A stretch of DNA of 64,000 nt from Clostridium sp. SM-530-WT-3G (GCF_012843905.1 NZ_JABAGC010000003.1:62001-126000); one strand, 5' to 3'. Shown: positions 1 through 7,909, counted from the stretch's first letter. Numbers and translations are program-made. The notes: generated by a model from the sequence alone, not told the origin.

Positions 1-950
1 TTTTCATTTGCACAGAATAAAAAATTACCAGAAGGATCTATATTAAAGTCCCTTGGAGAATCACCTTCGCATGAAAAGCTATTTAAATAATTAAGTTTTC
101 CATCAGGTAGAATAGAAAATAAATTAATTGAATTATTTCCTCTGTCACTTGTATATAAAAATTTATTTGATGGATGAATTCTTATAGCAGCACCAGATTT
201 TATACCATTATATTCAGGTGATGTACTGCTTATAATCTGAATATTATCAAAGAGTGATTCTTCAGATGGCTTATATTTTAAAACAAAAATTTCAGATGTT
301 AATTCACTTATTACATAGTAATTTTGAGAATTTGAACAGACTATATGTCTAGGCCCAGTACCATCTGGAAATTTGAATGTTAAATCATTTATTTGATTAA
401 GTTCACTGCCGTCTAACTCGTAAACTATAATCTTATCAATACCTAAATCTACAGAAAGAATATATTTATTATCTTTTGTTAAAATAGAAGAATGAATATG
501 TGGCATATCCTGTCTTTCATGATTTATACTTTTACCTTCATGGCTAAAAGTTTTTGGATAATTCAAAATAATTCCTTCTAAAGTATTATAAACAATCATC
601 TTATTTTCATGGTAATTTGAAGTGATTAAAAGCTGCTTATTGCTGTCTATACTTAAATGACAAGGTTGTTTTTTTTCTGAGATATTATAATTTATAAAAT
701 TTAGTGAATCTTGTTCTGGCCAATATTTAAATGATGATACCCCAGCTTCACCATCTATTCTGCAGGTAGAGTATAATATATGTCTTTCTCTATCAATGGC
801 AAAATAAGTAGGATCTTTTATTTTATATGCTAAATTAAATTTTTCTATTGTCTTATTGTTTGCATTAAAGTTTATTCTATAGATTCCTTCACTGCCTTTG
901 TCAGTATAAGTTCCAACAAAACAAACCATAAGATTGTGATGTAATACCAT
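1..950 (-). CDS. Lactonase family (6-phosphogluconolactonase-like) beta-propeller protein, 3' end off window
   Basis: This reading frame runs from an ATG at 950 leftwards past the window edge, giving about 316 residues without a stop. The N-terminus reads MVLHHNLMVCFVGTYTDKGS, and the blade-like repeats include HLSIDSNKQLLITSNYH, GPRHIVCSNSQNYYVISE and RIHPSNKFLYTSDRGNNSIN, which is the pattern of the seven-bladed lactonase propeller family (Pfam Lactonase, YbhE type). Family members hydrolyse 6-phosphogluconolactone or related sugar lactones in the cytosol; the real substrate here is not determined. An AGGGGG ribosome site sits about 9 bases before ATG 950; an in-frame ATG at 929 is a less likely alternative. 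The C-terminus is missing from the window. The gene is divergent from metA. Confidence 0.82.
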   Translation of the reverse strand, partial: MVLHHNLMVCFVGTYTDKGSEGIYRINFNANNKTIEKFNLAYKIKDPTYFAIDRERHILYSTCRIDGEAGVSSFKYWPEQDSLNFINYNISEKKQPCHLSIDSNKQLLITSNYHENKMIVYNTLEGIILNYPKTFSHEGKSINHERQDMPHIHSSILTKDNKYILSVDLGIDKIIVYELDGSELNQINDLTFKFPDGTGPRHIVCSNSQNYYVISELTSEIFVLKYKPSEESLFDNIQIISSTSPEYNGIKSGAAIRIHPSNKFLYTSDRGNNSINLFSILPDGKLNYLNSFSCEGDSPRDFNIDPSGNFLFCANE

Positions 951-1273
951 GATGCATGCCCCCCTATTAATTTTTTATATATAGTAAGTATATCACGAAT
1001 TACAAATATTTTATTTATAATAATAATATTACATAAATGTTTATTTTTAAATTAATTATAAATATAGCTTTTTAAAATTAAAGTATAAAAAAATATGTTA
1101 AAAAAATGAAAAATAGTTAGATAATTATACAAAAAAATCACAAATGATTATTTTGGTTTTTGTGCATAATAAAATAGAAAAAATTATATGAATAATTGAT
1201 ATAGTGTAAAATTTTGGTATAATAATTATGTACTTAAAGAGAAAGCACTAAGCAAAGAAAAGGGGGATAAATC
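951..1273. other. Intergenic region between divergent lactonase gene and metA
   Basis: This 323-base AT-rich spacer carries the metA promoter described separately. I looked for an S-box, T-box or other methionine-type leader upstream of metA and saw none of their conserved motifs. Nothing else is recognisable. Confidence 0.6.
1196..1223 (+). promoter_or_regulatory. Probable sigma-A promoter for metA
   Basis: TTGATA (1196-1201) and TATAAT (1218-1223) are separated by 16 bases, with TGG directly before the -10 box. The metA start codon lies 50 bases downstream, preceded by AAGGGGGA. Confidence 0.6.
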
Positions 1274-2212
1274 ATGCCAATAAAAATTCCAGTAGAACTA
1301 CCGGCTTACAAGGTATTAAGCAATGACAACATATTTGTAATGAATAATGAAAGGGCAGATACACAAGATATAAGACCATTAAAAATAGCAATATTAAATT
1401 TAATGCCTAAAAAGATAGTTACTGAAAACCAACTGTTAAGATACTTATCTAATACACCTCTGCAGGTAGAGATAAAGCTTATTCAGACAAAAAGCTATAC
1501 ATCACACAATACTTCTCTTGAACATTTAGAGAAGTTCTATAGCTATTTTGATGAAATAAAGGATGAAAAGTTTGACGGGCTTATAATAACAGGGGCACCC
1601 GTAGAAAAAATGAAATTTGAGGATGTTGCATATTGGGATGAGCTTACTAAAATAATGGACTGGAGCAATAAAAATGTATTTTCAACATTACATATATGTT
1701 GGGGAGCTCAGGCTGGATTATACTATAACCACAATGTACCTAAATATCTATTAAAAGAAAAGATGTTTGGAGTATTCTCACACTGGGTATATGATGAAAA
1801 AGCTGATATTACAAGGGGACTTAGTGACGTATTCTATGCACCCCATTCAAGACATACAGAAGTACGCAGAGAGGATATAGAAAAAGTACCTGGCCTTGAA
1901 ATACTTGCTGAATCTGATGAGGCTGGAGTATTTATTGCTGCAACTGAAGATAGGAGAAAAGTATATATTACAGGCCATCTTGAATATGATAGGAATACAT
2001 TAAGAGATGAATATGTTCGTGATTTGGAAAAAGGTGATGAAATAGCTATACCTAAGAATTATTTTAAGAATGATAATCCAGATGAGAGACCAGTACAATC
2101 TTGGAGGGGCAGTGCAAATATAGTATTTGGAAATTGGCTTAATTACTGCGTATACCAAAATACTCCATATGATCTTAATAATTTGAAAGAATTGATATTA
2201 AATAAAATATAA
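1274..2212 (+). CDS. metA: Homoserine O-acyltransferase (probably O-acetyltransferase)
   Basis: This enzyme acylates the hydroxyl of L-homoserine to commit it to methionine synthesis in the cytosol. The 312-residue protein has the usual MetA length and glutamine-amidotransferase-like fold. The nucleophile is Cys142 in the motif HICWGAQAG, and His235 and Glu237 in TGHLEYD complete the expected catalytic set. Residue 111, in TGAPVEKM, is glutamate. In characterised MetA proteins a glutamate here goes with acetyl-CoA use and a glycine with succinyl-CoA, so O-acetylhomoserine is the predicted product despite the historic family name. The start is ATG 1274 with AAGGGGGA in front. The gene is transcribed alone from its own promoter, and no other methionine genes lie nearby. 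Confidence 0.95.
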   Translation: MPIKIPVELPAYKVLSNDNIFVMNNERADTQDIRPLKIAILNLMPKKIVTENQLLRYLSNTPLQVEIKLIQTKSYTSHNTSLEHLEKFYSYFDEIKDEKFDGLIITGAPVEKMKFEDVAYWDELTKIMDWSNKNVFSTLHICWGAQAGLYYNHNVPKYLLKEKMFGVFSHWVYDEKADITRGLSDVFYAPHSRHTEVRREDIEKVPGLEILAESDEAGVFIAATEDRRKVYITGHLEYDRNTLRDEYVRDLEKGDEIAIPKNYFKNDNPDERPVQSWRGSANIVFGNWLNYCVYQNTPYDLNNLKELILNKI

Positions 2213-2234
2213 ATATATAGTTAATAGAAAAGAG

Positions 2235-2273
2235 GCTATATACCAATGCTTAAAGCTGCATAAGGTATATAGC
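2235..2273. terminator. Hairpin between converging metA and DUF1294 genes
   Basis: A perfect 10-bp inverted repeat GCTATATACC / GGTATATAGC encloses 19 bases that include the stop codon of the minus-strand gene. Reading on the minus strand, the hairpin is followed by a T-rich run (CTCTTTTCT), so it most likely ends that transcript. There is no T-run on the plus side. Confidence 0.45.
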
Positions 2274-2513
2274 TGCTGTTATTTGTATTATTAAAATTAA
2301 TGGTATTCCTATAGTAAATTTAAGATGTTTAGTTTTATGTCTAAAAACATTCATTCCCAAAAGCATTCCTATAGAACCGCCAATTATTGAAATACCTATT
2401 AAGTTTTTTTCAGGTATTCTCCATTCTTTGTGAATAGCACGGTTCTTATCTATAAACATTATTAAAAAACCAGTAAGATTAATAATTATAAGATATATAA
2501 TGAAGATTTTCAT
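2250..2513 (-). CDS. DUF1294 small membrane protein
   Basis: This is a short hydrophobic protein of about 87 residues with two or three membrane segments: an N-terminal helix (IFIIYLIIINLTGFLIMF), a glycine-rich central segment (GISIIGGSIGMLLGMNVF) and a C-terminal helix. The charged stretch between them, DKNRAIHKEWRIPE, followed by RHKTKHLKF, is characteristic of the DUF1294 family, whose function is unknown. An upstream GTG at 2525 is possible, but it lies inside AAAGGTGGG, which is better read as the ribosome site for the ATG at 2513. The gene converges on metA and is not obviously in an operon. It is located in the cytoplasmic membrane. Confidence 0.8.
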   Translation of the reverse strand: MKIFIIYLIIINLTGFLIMFIDKNRAIHKEWRIPEKNLIGISIIGGSIGMLLGMNVFRHKTKHLKFTIGIPLILIIQITAAIYLMQL

Positions 2514-2611
2514 AATTATTCCCACCTTTATAAGAAGTGTCTTATAAAAATGATATCATAATTAAAGCAATATTACTTAGTTATTTTATACTTAGAACTT
2601 TTTTACATAAA

Positions 2612-3253
2612 TTAACCGCCAAGAGTTACATCCTGTTTATTGTACCAGGAAAGTGCATCATAAAAGTGAGATTTCTTAAAAGCAGGCCATAAATCATCAA
2701 TTACAAAAAAATCTGCGTAAACAGATTGAACAGGAAGAAAGCCGCTAAGTCTTCTACGTCCTCCCCATCTTATTATTAAGTCAATCCTAGAAATATCTTT
2801 TGAATGTATGTAAGGTAATATATGGCTGTTAGGGTGAATTTGATTTTTTAATAAATTTAAATCCCATTCCCATCCATAGTTAATAAGAAAGTTTACTTTT
2901 ATACCTCCATTACCGAATTTACGTCTTTCTGTATAAGGAATTAATTCTTTAGGAAAGCAGGAAGAGTTAATATTTCCTACTACCAATATTTCGCAGTTTT
3001 CTTTAGTCATAAGTTCTACAGATTCTACACATGCCTTTGTGAATGCAATTTTTTGTTCACTAGGTCTTTTTGTATTATCCATGGTAAAACCATAAAAAGT
3101 AACTTCTTCTATATGTTCTTTTTCACATAGTTTAAAAACTTGGAGTCCAGGGTTTATTCCATGGCTGTATCCCATATCTTTTGTCATCCCATTAGATAAT
3201 GCCCAACGTCTATTTCCATCAGGAATTACACCAATGTGTTTTGGTAATCTCAT
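2612..3253 (-). CDS. Undecaprenyl-diphosphate-synthase-like cis-prenyltransferase (short paralogue)
   Basis: This 213-residue protein belongs to the cis-prenyltransferase (UppS) superfamily, which condenses isopentenyl diphosphate onto an allylic diphosphate. The signature IPDGNRRWA places the catalytic aspartate at residue 12. The C-terminal substrate motif is present as RWGGRRRLSGF (162-172) followed by VQSVYADFF. Typical UppS has about 250 residues and reads R-T-G/S-G-E-x-R here; in this protein the Glu is Arg166, and the metal-site Glu of the AYAE motif is Asp181. It is therefore a divergent, shortened paralogue, and undecaprenyl diphosphate is unlikely to be its main product. ATG 3253 is chosen as start, with AGGGGC in front. 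It lies downstream of a strong minus-strand terminator, which may attenuate it. Confidence 0.75.
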   Translation of the reverse strand: MRLPKHIGVIPDGNRRWALSNGMTKDMGYSHGINPGLQVFKLCEKEHIEEVTFYGFTMDNTKRPSEQKIAFTKACVESVELMTKENCEILVVGNINSSCFPKELIPYTERRKFGNGGIKVNFLINYGWEWDLNLLKNQIHPNSHILPYIHSKDISRIDLIIRWGGRRRLSGFLPVQSVYADFFVIDDLWPAFKKSHFYDALSWYNKQDVTLGG

Positions 3254-3312
3254 ATTATCAGCCCCTTATTATTTTTCTTTTATAATTTTAACCAATAAGA
3301 ATTATAAAAATA

Positions 3313-3354
3313 CAAAAAAATAAACCCGCAATGACATTAGGAAATCATTACGGG
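3313..3354 (-). terminator. Intrinsic terminator about 60 bases upstream of the UppS-like start
   Basis: On the minus strand a ten-pair stem (one mismatch; arms 3345-3354 and 3325-3334) is followed by TTTATTTTTTT, a textbook Rho-independent terminator. Because the next gene on that strand starts at 3253, it either ends an upstream non-coding transcript or acts as an attenuator. Confidence 0.75.
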
Positions 3355-3580
3355 CCGCCATATCTAAGGAGAATGGCTGAGTTATTTTTTTAGGGATAAA
3401 TAACTATTAACGACTTTTCAAGTTCATTATATGGACAAAATGTGACAATTCTGTGTCTAATATATTAAAAAAATATAAACCTTTTCAAAAAAAATTAAAA
3501 TTATTGAATTGTGAGAAAAATATTATATTAAAATCTATGCTATATATACCGTATTCTTGATATTTTAATAATATTAACTA
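3355..3580. other. Non-coding stretch with further hairpins between terminator and RNA candidate
   Basis: No credible reading frame is present. Two small hairpins lie just upstream of the terminator on the minus strand: GCCAT/ATGGC (3357-3377) and AGTTATT/AATAACT (3380-3405). The rest is AT-rich and featureless to the eye. Confidence 0.45.
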
Positions 3581-3783
3581 GACTTGTGCAGCAAATAGGA
3601 AAAATTTAATCTACTAGTCCTAATTTGGAAATAGTAGACTCTAGACTAATCCCGTTATCCGCACATTTATGTGCAAAAGCAACCATTTTTACCGAATAAT
3701 TGTTTCGGAAGTGTATTATTACATCTCCAATATTCTTTAATTTATACAATTTACCATATTTAACTTAAATTAATGCACAAGTC
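3581..3783. ncRNA. Candidate structured RNA of about 203 nt bounded by a 10-bp inverted repeat, class unknown
   Basis: GACTTGTGCA (3581-3590) and TGCACAAGTC (3774-3783) are perfect inverted repeats that could form the closing stem of a large RNA. Inside are three more clean hairpins: CTACTA/TAGTAG (3611-3637), GCACA/TGTGC (3661-3674) and CCGAA/TTCGG (3692-3708). GC content is higher than the flanks. No reading frame fits. On the minus strand TTGACT is followed 17 bases later by TAAATA close to the 5' arm, and a terminator lies at 3313-3354, which favours minus-strand transcription, but the strand is not settled. Size and a closing stem recall the raiA RNA class of Firmicutes, though I could not confirm any conserved raiA sequence. 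The flanks show no target duplication, so a miniature transposon is less likely. Confidence 0.45.
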
Positions 3784-3883
3784 AAGTAATATTAAATCAT
3801 TAAATATAAAATAAGTAGATATGTTGGATAAATGCATATATAATAAAAAATATCAAAAGTATATATAAGAAAGGGAGATATGA

Positions 3884-4438
3884 GTGATTGAAGTGAGATA
3901 TAAGAATACAGAAGAACAGTTTCTTGAATTTTCAATGTATAGAGCTGTAAATTCTAAATCTTATAAGAGAAGTGTAAAAATGAAAACTACAATGGTTTCG
4001 ATAATGCTTATTGTTTCAAGTATTGTTTATGGATATGTGAGTATGATTCAAATTAATGATGAAAAAATAAGAAAGGTTGGAATTGTTTTTTCGGCAGTAT
4101 TTTTTATTTTGGGGGTAGTAAACATATTTGTGTTTCCAAAGTATATTTATAGAAATTTAAAAAAGACAATATTGAAGAACCTTAAAAGTAGTAAGGACAT
4201 GTTTGGAAAGACTATTAAAGTGAGATTTGATAAAGATACAATAGAAGTATTTAGTGGGAAATCAAAACTTAAAATAGATATTAATTCTGTTTTAGATATT
4301 GTAGAAATGAATGAATATGTAGGTGTTTCAATAAGAAATTATGCAGGGCTTGTTATACCAGTAGCGTCATTTAAAAAAAATCAGGATAAGGCTGAGTTTA
4401 TCAATAATATAAAGGCTTATCTTGATAAAAGAAAATAA
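3884..4438 (+). CDS. YcxB-like two-helix membrane protein
   Basis: This is a 184-residue protein of unknown function. It has a short polar N-terminus, two adjacent membrane helices (about residues 34-54 and 63-84, with FSAVFFILGVVNIFVFPKY as the second) and a basic and beta-rich cytoplasmic C-terminal domain. That layout, and motifs such as VRFDKDTIEVFSGKSKLKI and a closing FKKNQDKAEFINNIKAYL, match the YcxB family of Gram-positive bacteria. The GTG at 3884 is the start: AAAGGGAG lies 7 bases upstream, and the nearer ATG at 3880 hits a stop after three codons. It is a single-gene unit ending at a strong terminator. Confidence 0.7.
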   Translation: MIEVRYKNTEEQFLEFSMYRAVNSKSYKRSVKMKTTMVSIMLIVSSIVYGYVSMIQINDEKIRKVGIVFSAVFFILGVVNIFVFPKYIYRNLKKTILKNLKSSKDMFGKTIKVRFDKDTIEVFSGKSKLKIDINSVLDIVEMNEYVGVSIRNYAGLVIPVASFKKNQDKAEFINNIKAYLDKRK

Positions 4439-4469
4439 AACTGATAATATTTATTATCTAAAAGTAATT

Positions 4470-4530
4470 AAGTTAGCGTAAGTAAAATCATGTTTTATGG
4501 TTAGTTACTTATGCTGACTTATATTTTTTT
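4470..4530 (+). terminator. Intrinsic terminator after the YcxB-like gene
   Basis: Fifteen pairs including two G-U wobbles form between 4470-4484 and 4506-4520, followed by a run of seven T at 4524-4530. Confidence 0.8.
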
Positions 4531-4566
4531 GTTTAGAGATTATTAAGTAGTACAGGAGGCAGCATA

Positions 4567-5448
4567 ATGGCAGTAAATCCAAAAAGGCAAAAAGAATTAA
4601 GGACTTTAGGCTTTGTGCTTCAAAATGACAAAGAGCATTTCTCAGTAAAATTTTTAAGTAAAGCAGGTAGTTTTACAGTAAATGAGTTAAGGAATATAGC
4701 AGATATTGCAGAAAAATACGGGCGAGGATATGTAAATGAAAATGTAAGACTTCAGATAGAAGTTCCATGGATAAAGGCTGAAGATGTAGAAAAAGTTATT
4801 GAAGAAGCTGAAAGAGCTGGACTTAAGCATGGAGGCGGGAGAGAAAAGATAAAAATATCTGCTACATGTAAAGGTACTATGTGCTCTCATGGAAATATTG
4901 ATACTAAAAAAATATGTAGTGAGCTTGAAGAAAAGTATTCAGATATAAAAGATATACCTTGTAAATTCAAAATAGGCGCTGTTGGTTGTGCAAATAATTG
5001 TGGTAAAGCCAATATAAATGATATTGGAATTATGGGAAGATCATTTCCTGCCTTTGATATAGAAAAGTGCGTAGGATGTGGATTATGTATTAAAGTATGT
5101 AAGGAAAATGCATTAAAGCTGGTAGATAAAAAGATAGTGTTTAATGAAGAGTTATGTGTCAGTTGTGGAGACTGCATAAGAGTATGCAAATTTAAATCAG
5201 CATATGAAAAACAAAATGGAGTGGATATTCTTGTTGGAGGAAGATTTGGTAGAAAAATAAGAATAGGTGATTCTTTAGGAAGAATATTTAATCAGGATGA
5301 AGTAGTTAGTGTGGTAGATGTAATATTAGAGTATTACATAAAAAATGCAGACAAAGGAGAAAGAATGTCTTCATTAGTAGATAGAATTGGTAAAGAAAAA
5401 TTTATATATGATGTATTAGACATATTTGATAAAAAGAATACAAAATAA
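4567..5448 (+). CDS. Siroheme-type sulfite/nitrite reductase family protein with 4Fe-4S ferredoxin domain
   Basis: This 293-residue protein has a ferredoxin-like half domain (1-90), a siroheme/4Fe-4S reductase domain and an inserted bacterial ferredoxin domain. The siroheme-cluster cysteines are Cys101 and Cys106 (CKGTMC) and Cys141 and Cys145 (CANNC). Two classic ferredoxin motifs follow, Cys168-171-174-178 and Cys197-200-203-207. This single-chain layout resembles AsrC-type and small assimilatory-type reductases of anaerobes, which reduce sulfite or nitrite by six electrons; which substrate applies is unknown. The tetrapyrrole cluster that makes siroheme begins 1.3 kb downstream, which fits cofactor supply. 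ATG 4567 is preceded by AGGAGG. The gene stands alone between two terminators. Confidence 0.85.
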   Translation: MAVNPKRQKELRTLGFVLQNDKEHFSVKFLSKAGSFTVNELRNIADIAEKYGRGYVNENVRLQIEVPWIKAEDVEKVIEEAERAGLKHGGGREKIKISATCKGTMCSHGNIDTKKICSELEEKYSDIKDIPCKFKIGAVGCANNCGKANINDIGIMGRSFPAFDIEKCVGCGLCIKVCKENALKLVDKKIVFNEELCVSCGDCIRVCKFKSAYEKQNGVDILVGGRFGRKIRIGDSLGRIFNQDEVVSVVDVILEYYIKNADKGERMSSLVDRIGKEKFIYDVLDIFDKKNTK

Positions 5449-5454
5449 TATTAA

Positions 5455-5486
5455 AAAACCTTAGTCAAAATTTTGATTAAGGTTTT
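5455..5486 (+). terminator. Intrinsic terminator after the siroheme protein gene
   Basis: A nearly perfect 16-bp palindrome (one G-U) spans 5455-5486, with AAAACCTTAG on one arm and AAGGTTTT on the other, and a T-rich tail. Confidence 0.8.
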
Positions 5487-5827
5487 AATTATTTATAAAA
5501 AAATTCAAAAAGGAATTTAAACGAGAATTAAATTCTTTTGGGAAAACAATTACAATAAAAGTGATAAAAAGATAGAAAGTAATATATGACAATAATTATA
5601 ATTAATATTTATATTGTAATTGTTTTCGAAAATATAAAAATATAATTCTTTACACCGTAAAAAAGAAAAAACGACAAAAATAAATGGGTTTTATAAGATA
5701 TTTGAAAAAAATTATTGCATATTGTAAAATAATGTAAATATAAGAAAATAAAGGAGGTATAATATTTTTATGGAAGATAATTAAGAAAATTTATTTTTAT
5801 AAGAGATAGTAATAGGAGGGAATAGAA
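5487..5827. other. Upstream region of the broken chemoreceptor-like gene
   Basis: This 340-base AT-rich stretch holds the long inverted repeat listed separately and, near its end, AAAGGAGG followed by an ATG that opens only a four-codon frame (5771-5785). The functional-looking ribosome site is the second one, AGGAGGG, just before 5828. Confidence 0.5.
5542..5627. repeat. 16-bp perfect inverted repeat with 54-base spacer
   Basis: GAAAACAATTACAATA (5542-5557) is the exact reverse complement of TATTGTAATTGTTTTC (5612-5627). It lies upstream of the chemoreceptor-like pseudogene and could be paired operator sites, a long hairpin or a miniature element. Confidence 0.5.
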
Positions 5828-6400
5828 TTGAGAGAAAAATTTAAGAGCGGGATAAAGGTTAAAATTTCCACAGCAATTAATGCGATTAATATACTATCAT
5901 TAATTTGCATATTATTATTAAGTTTTGTAGGTTACAATAGAATTGGCATTTTAAAAGGCAATATTGAGAATATTTACAATAGAGATATACAGCAGATGTC
6001 AAAAAGTAGAAATATTGCAGAACAGTTAGCATAATTACAGCTTAATATATTAAAGCAGGTTGCATATTATGAAGAAAGTTTAGATACTGAAATAGGTGAC
6101 TGTATATATGAGCTAAATAGAACAATAACTGGATATACAGAATCATTGGATGAAGAAGAAAAGATTAATGCATCAAAATTAACTGAATCATTAAATAAAT
6201 ATGTAAAGGAAAAACCTAAAGCAATTATTCTTGCACCAGTTGTTGGAGATGAATTTATGGAAAAGGGTATTCTTTTATGTACATATGATCAAAATATAGA
6301 GGGACTTGCTGAAACAGTAGGTGAAGTAGTTAAAAAAATTGCAAACGGTGAAAAACTTGAACCAGTTACTGTCTCAGAAGGGAAATTATTATCTAAGTAG
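5828..6400 (+). pseudogene. Chemoreceptor-like gene fragment interrupted by an in-frame TAA
   Basis: The N-terminal piece (5828-6034, TTG start behind AGGAGGG) has a basic N-terminus, one membrane helix (ILSLICILLLSFVGYNRIG) and the beginning of a four-helix-bundle sensor, as in methyl-accepting chemotaxis proteins. A TAA at 6032-6034 ends it after 68 residues, but the same frame continues without another stop to 6400, with helical sensor-like sequence and then LNKYVKEKPKAIILAPVVGD and VVKKIANGEKL, which look more like a periplasmic-binding or unrelated C-terminus. No HAMP or signalling domain follows. The most economical reading is a decayed or recombined chemoreceptor remnant with a nonsense mutation. 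Two short expressed peptides cannot be excluded, the second from ATG 6146. Confidence 0.6.
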
Positions 6401-6440
6401 TTTACAACTATAGAAAGTAATTTTTCTTAAATATTTGTAT

Positions 6441-6482
6441 ATAAAGCATATGTGAATGTATTTTAATTTACATATGCTTTAT
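6441..6482 (+). terminator. Intrinsic terminator after the chemoreceptor-like remnant
   Basis: A 17-pair stem (one G-U) joins 6441-6457 and 6466-6482 around an eight-base loop, followed by a short T-rich tail. It isolates the remnant from the hem cluster. Confidence 0.75.
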
Positions 6483-6576
6483 TTCTATATAAAAGATTAA
6501 ATAATAATTGATCATAATAATCAAATGTAAAGCTTAGACTTTTACTTACGGAAATCTAATAATAATTGTTGATTAG

Positions 6577-6605
6577 TTGATTAATTGAAGGAAATAAGAT
6601 ATCAT
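6577..6605 (+). promoter_or_regulatory. Possible promoter of the tetrapyrrole cluster
   Basis: TTGATT (6577-6582) and TATCAT (6600-6605) are 17 bases apart, about 105 bases before hemA. The intervening leader shows no recognisable riboswitch. The match is moderate and other AT-rich boxes are possible. Confidence 0.4.
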
Positions 6606-6709
6606 ACAATTAACGTGTGACAGGAAGTAATAACTTAAGAAAGATAACAATTATAAGTGCTATATGTTATAGATTTCATAGGTAAATGAGGAATATCTGA
6701 GGTGGAGAA

Positions 6710-7909
6710 ATGATTGGATTAATAGGAATAAAGAAAAATACTCCTATAGAAGTTAGGGAAAAGCTTAGTATACATCCCAATAAAATAGAACATTATACAG
6801 AAGAACTGCTAAAATTGCTAAAGGAAGTGGTGATTTTATCAACATGTAATAGGACAGAAATTTATTTTAATGATTTTTCGGAGAATGAAGAAATATTAAA
6901 AGAGATTTTTGATGTGCTTAATTGGGATTATGAATTTAGAGAATATGTATTTATAACAAGAGGAAGTAATGCACCAAAACATTTATTTGAAGTGTGTTGT
7001 GGTTTCCATTCTAAAATAGTAGGAGAAGACCAGATACTTGGGCAGGTAAGAAGTGCCTATGAATATGCTCTTCAATATAATTCTGTATCTCAGGAACTCC
7101 ATAGATTATTTCAGGAGGCTGTAACCTGTGGGAAGAAGTTTAAGAATGAATCTAAACTTTTTGAAATACCAGTATCATCTGCATCTATAGTGGCAAATGA
7201 GAGTATAGATAGAGGATGCAGAAGATTTATGGTAATGGGATATGGAGAGGTTGGAAAGCTTGTTATGAAGTATATCCTTTCACATAAAGCAGAAAAAGTA
7301 TACCTTGTAGTTAGAAATATGAAGATAGAAGAAGAGATAGAGGATGAAAGAGTAAAAGTAATAAGCTTTAGTGAAAAGAATGAATATATAGATGATGTTG
7401 ATTGCATAATAGGATGTACATCTGCACCTCATACTGTACTTAATAAAGAACATATTAATGAAAAGGGTAGAAGGTTATTAATATATGACCTTGCAATTCC
7501 AAGAGATGTAGAAAAGCAGGTTACAGAATTAGACAGGGTAGAAGTACATAATATAGATGATATAAGTACTATAAATGATGAAAATAAAAGACTTAGAATT
7601 GAAAAGATGCAAGAGAACAAATACATACTCGATAAATATTTTAATGAATTTGATGAATGGGTAAAATTGAGAAAAGTATCAGATAAAATTCAAAGTATAA
7701 AGTCATTAGGTGATGAAGTCTGCGAAAAGAGAATGACTACTTTTAAAAATAAGTGTAAAGATGATAGGGATATAGATCTTGCCAATATGCTTATAAAGAG
7801 TACATCTGATTTTTATATAAATAGAGCAATTAAAGTTATTAAGGAAGAAACTTTAAAAGGGCGTGAAGAAGAATGCATGGAAATAATAGAAAAGATATTC
7901 AAGATATAA
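6710..7909 (+). CDS. hemA: Glutamyl-tRNA reductase
   Basis: HemA reduces glutamyl-tRNA to glutamate-1-semialdehyde with NADPH, the first committed step of tetrapyrrole synthesis by the C5 route. The 399-residue protein has the catalytic cysteine at residue 46 in STCNRTEIY, the family signature HSKIVGEDQILGQVRSAYEY, an NADP-binding loop in VMGYGEVGKLVMKY, and the C-terminal dimerisation helix rich in charged residues. ATG 6710 follows GAGGTGGAG at good spacing. It is the first gene of a cluster that continues through sirC, hemC and cobA/hemD, and its end overlaps the next gene by 37 bases, which suggests translational coupling. Confidence 0.95.
   Translation: MIGLIGIKKNTPIEVREKLSIHPNKIEHYTEELLKLLKEVVILSTCNRTEIYFNDFSENEEILKEIFDVLNWDYEFREYVFITRGSNAPKHLFEVCCGFHSKIVGEDQILGQVRSAYEYALQYNSVSQELHRLFQEAVTCGKKFKNESKLFEIPVSSASIVANESIDRGCRRFMVMGYGEVGKLVMKYILSHKAEKVYLVVRNMKIEEEIEDERVKVISFSEKNEYIDDVDCIIGCTSAPHTVLNKEHINEKGRRLLIYDLAIPRDVEKQVTELDRVEVHNIDDISTINDENKRLRIEKMQENKYILDKYFNEFDEWVKLRKVSDKIQSIKSLGDEVCEKRMTTFKNKCKDDRDIDLANMLIKSTSDFYINRAIKVIKEETLKGREEECMEIIEKIFKI

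Noticed and set aside
960-1273. SAM riboswitch before metA
   Set aside because: None of the conserved S-box core elements is present, and the leader from the promoter is only about 45 bases.
3581-3783. Miniature inverted-repeat transposon
   Set aside because: The 10-bp repeats fit, but flanking bases show no target duplication, and the internal hairpins look like RNA structure. Not fully excluded.
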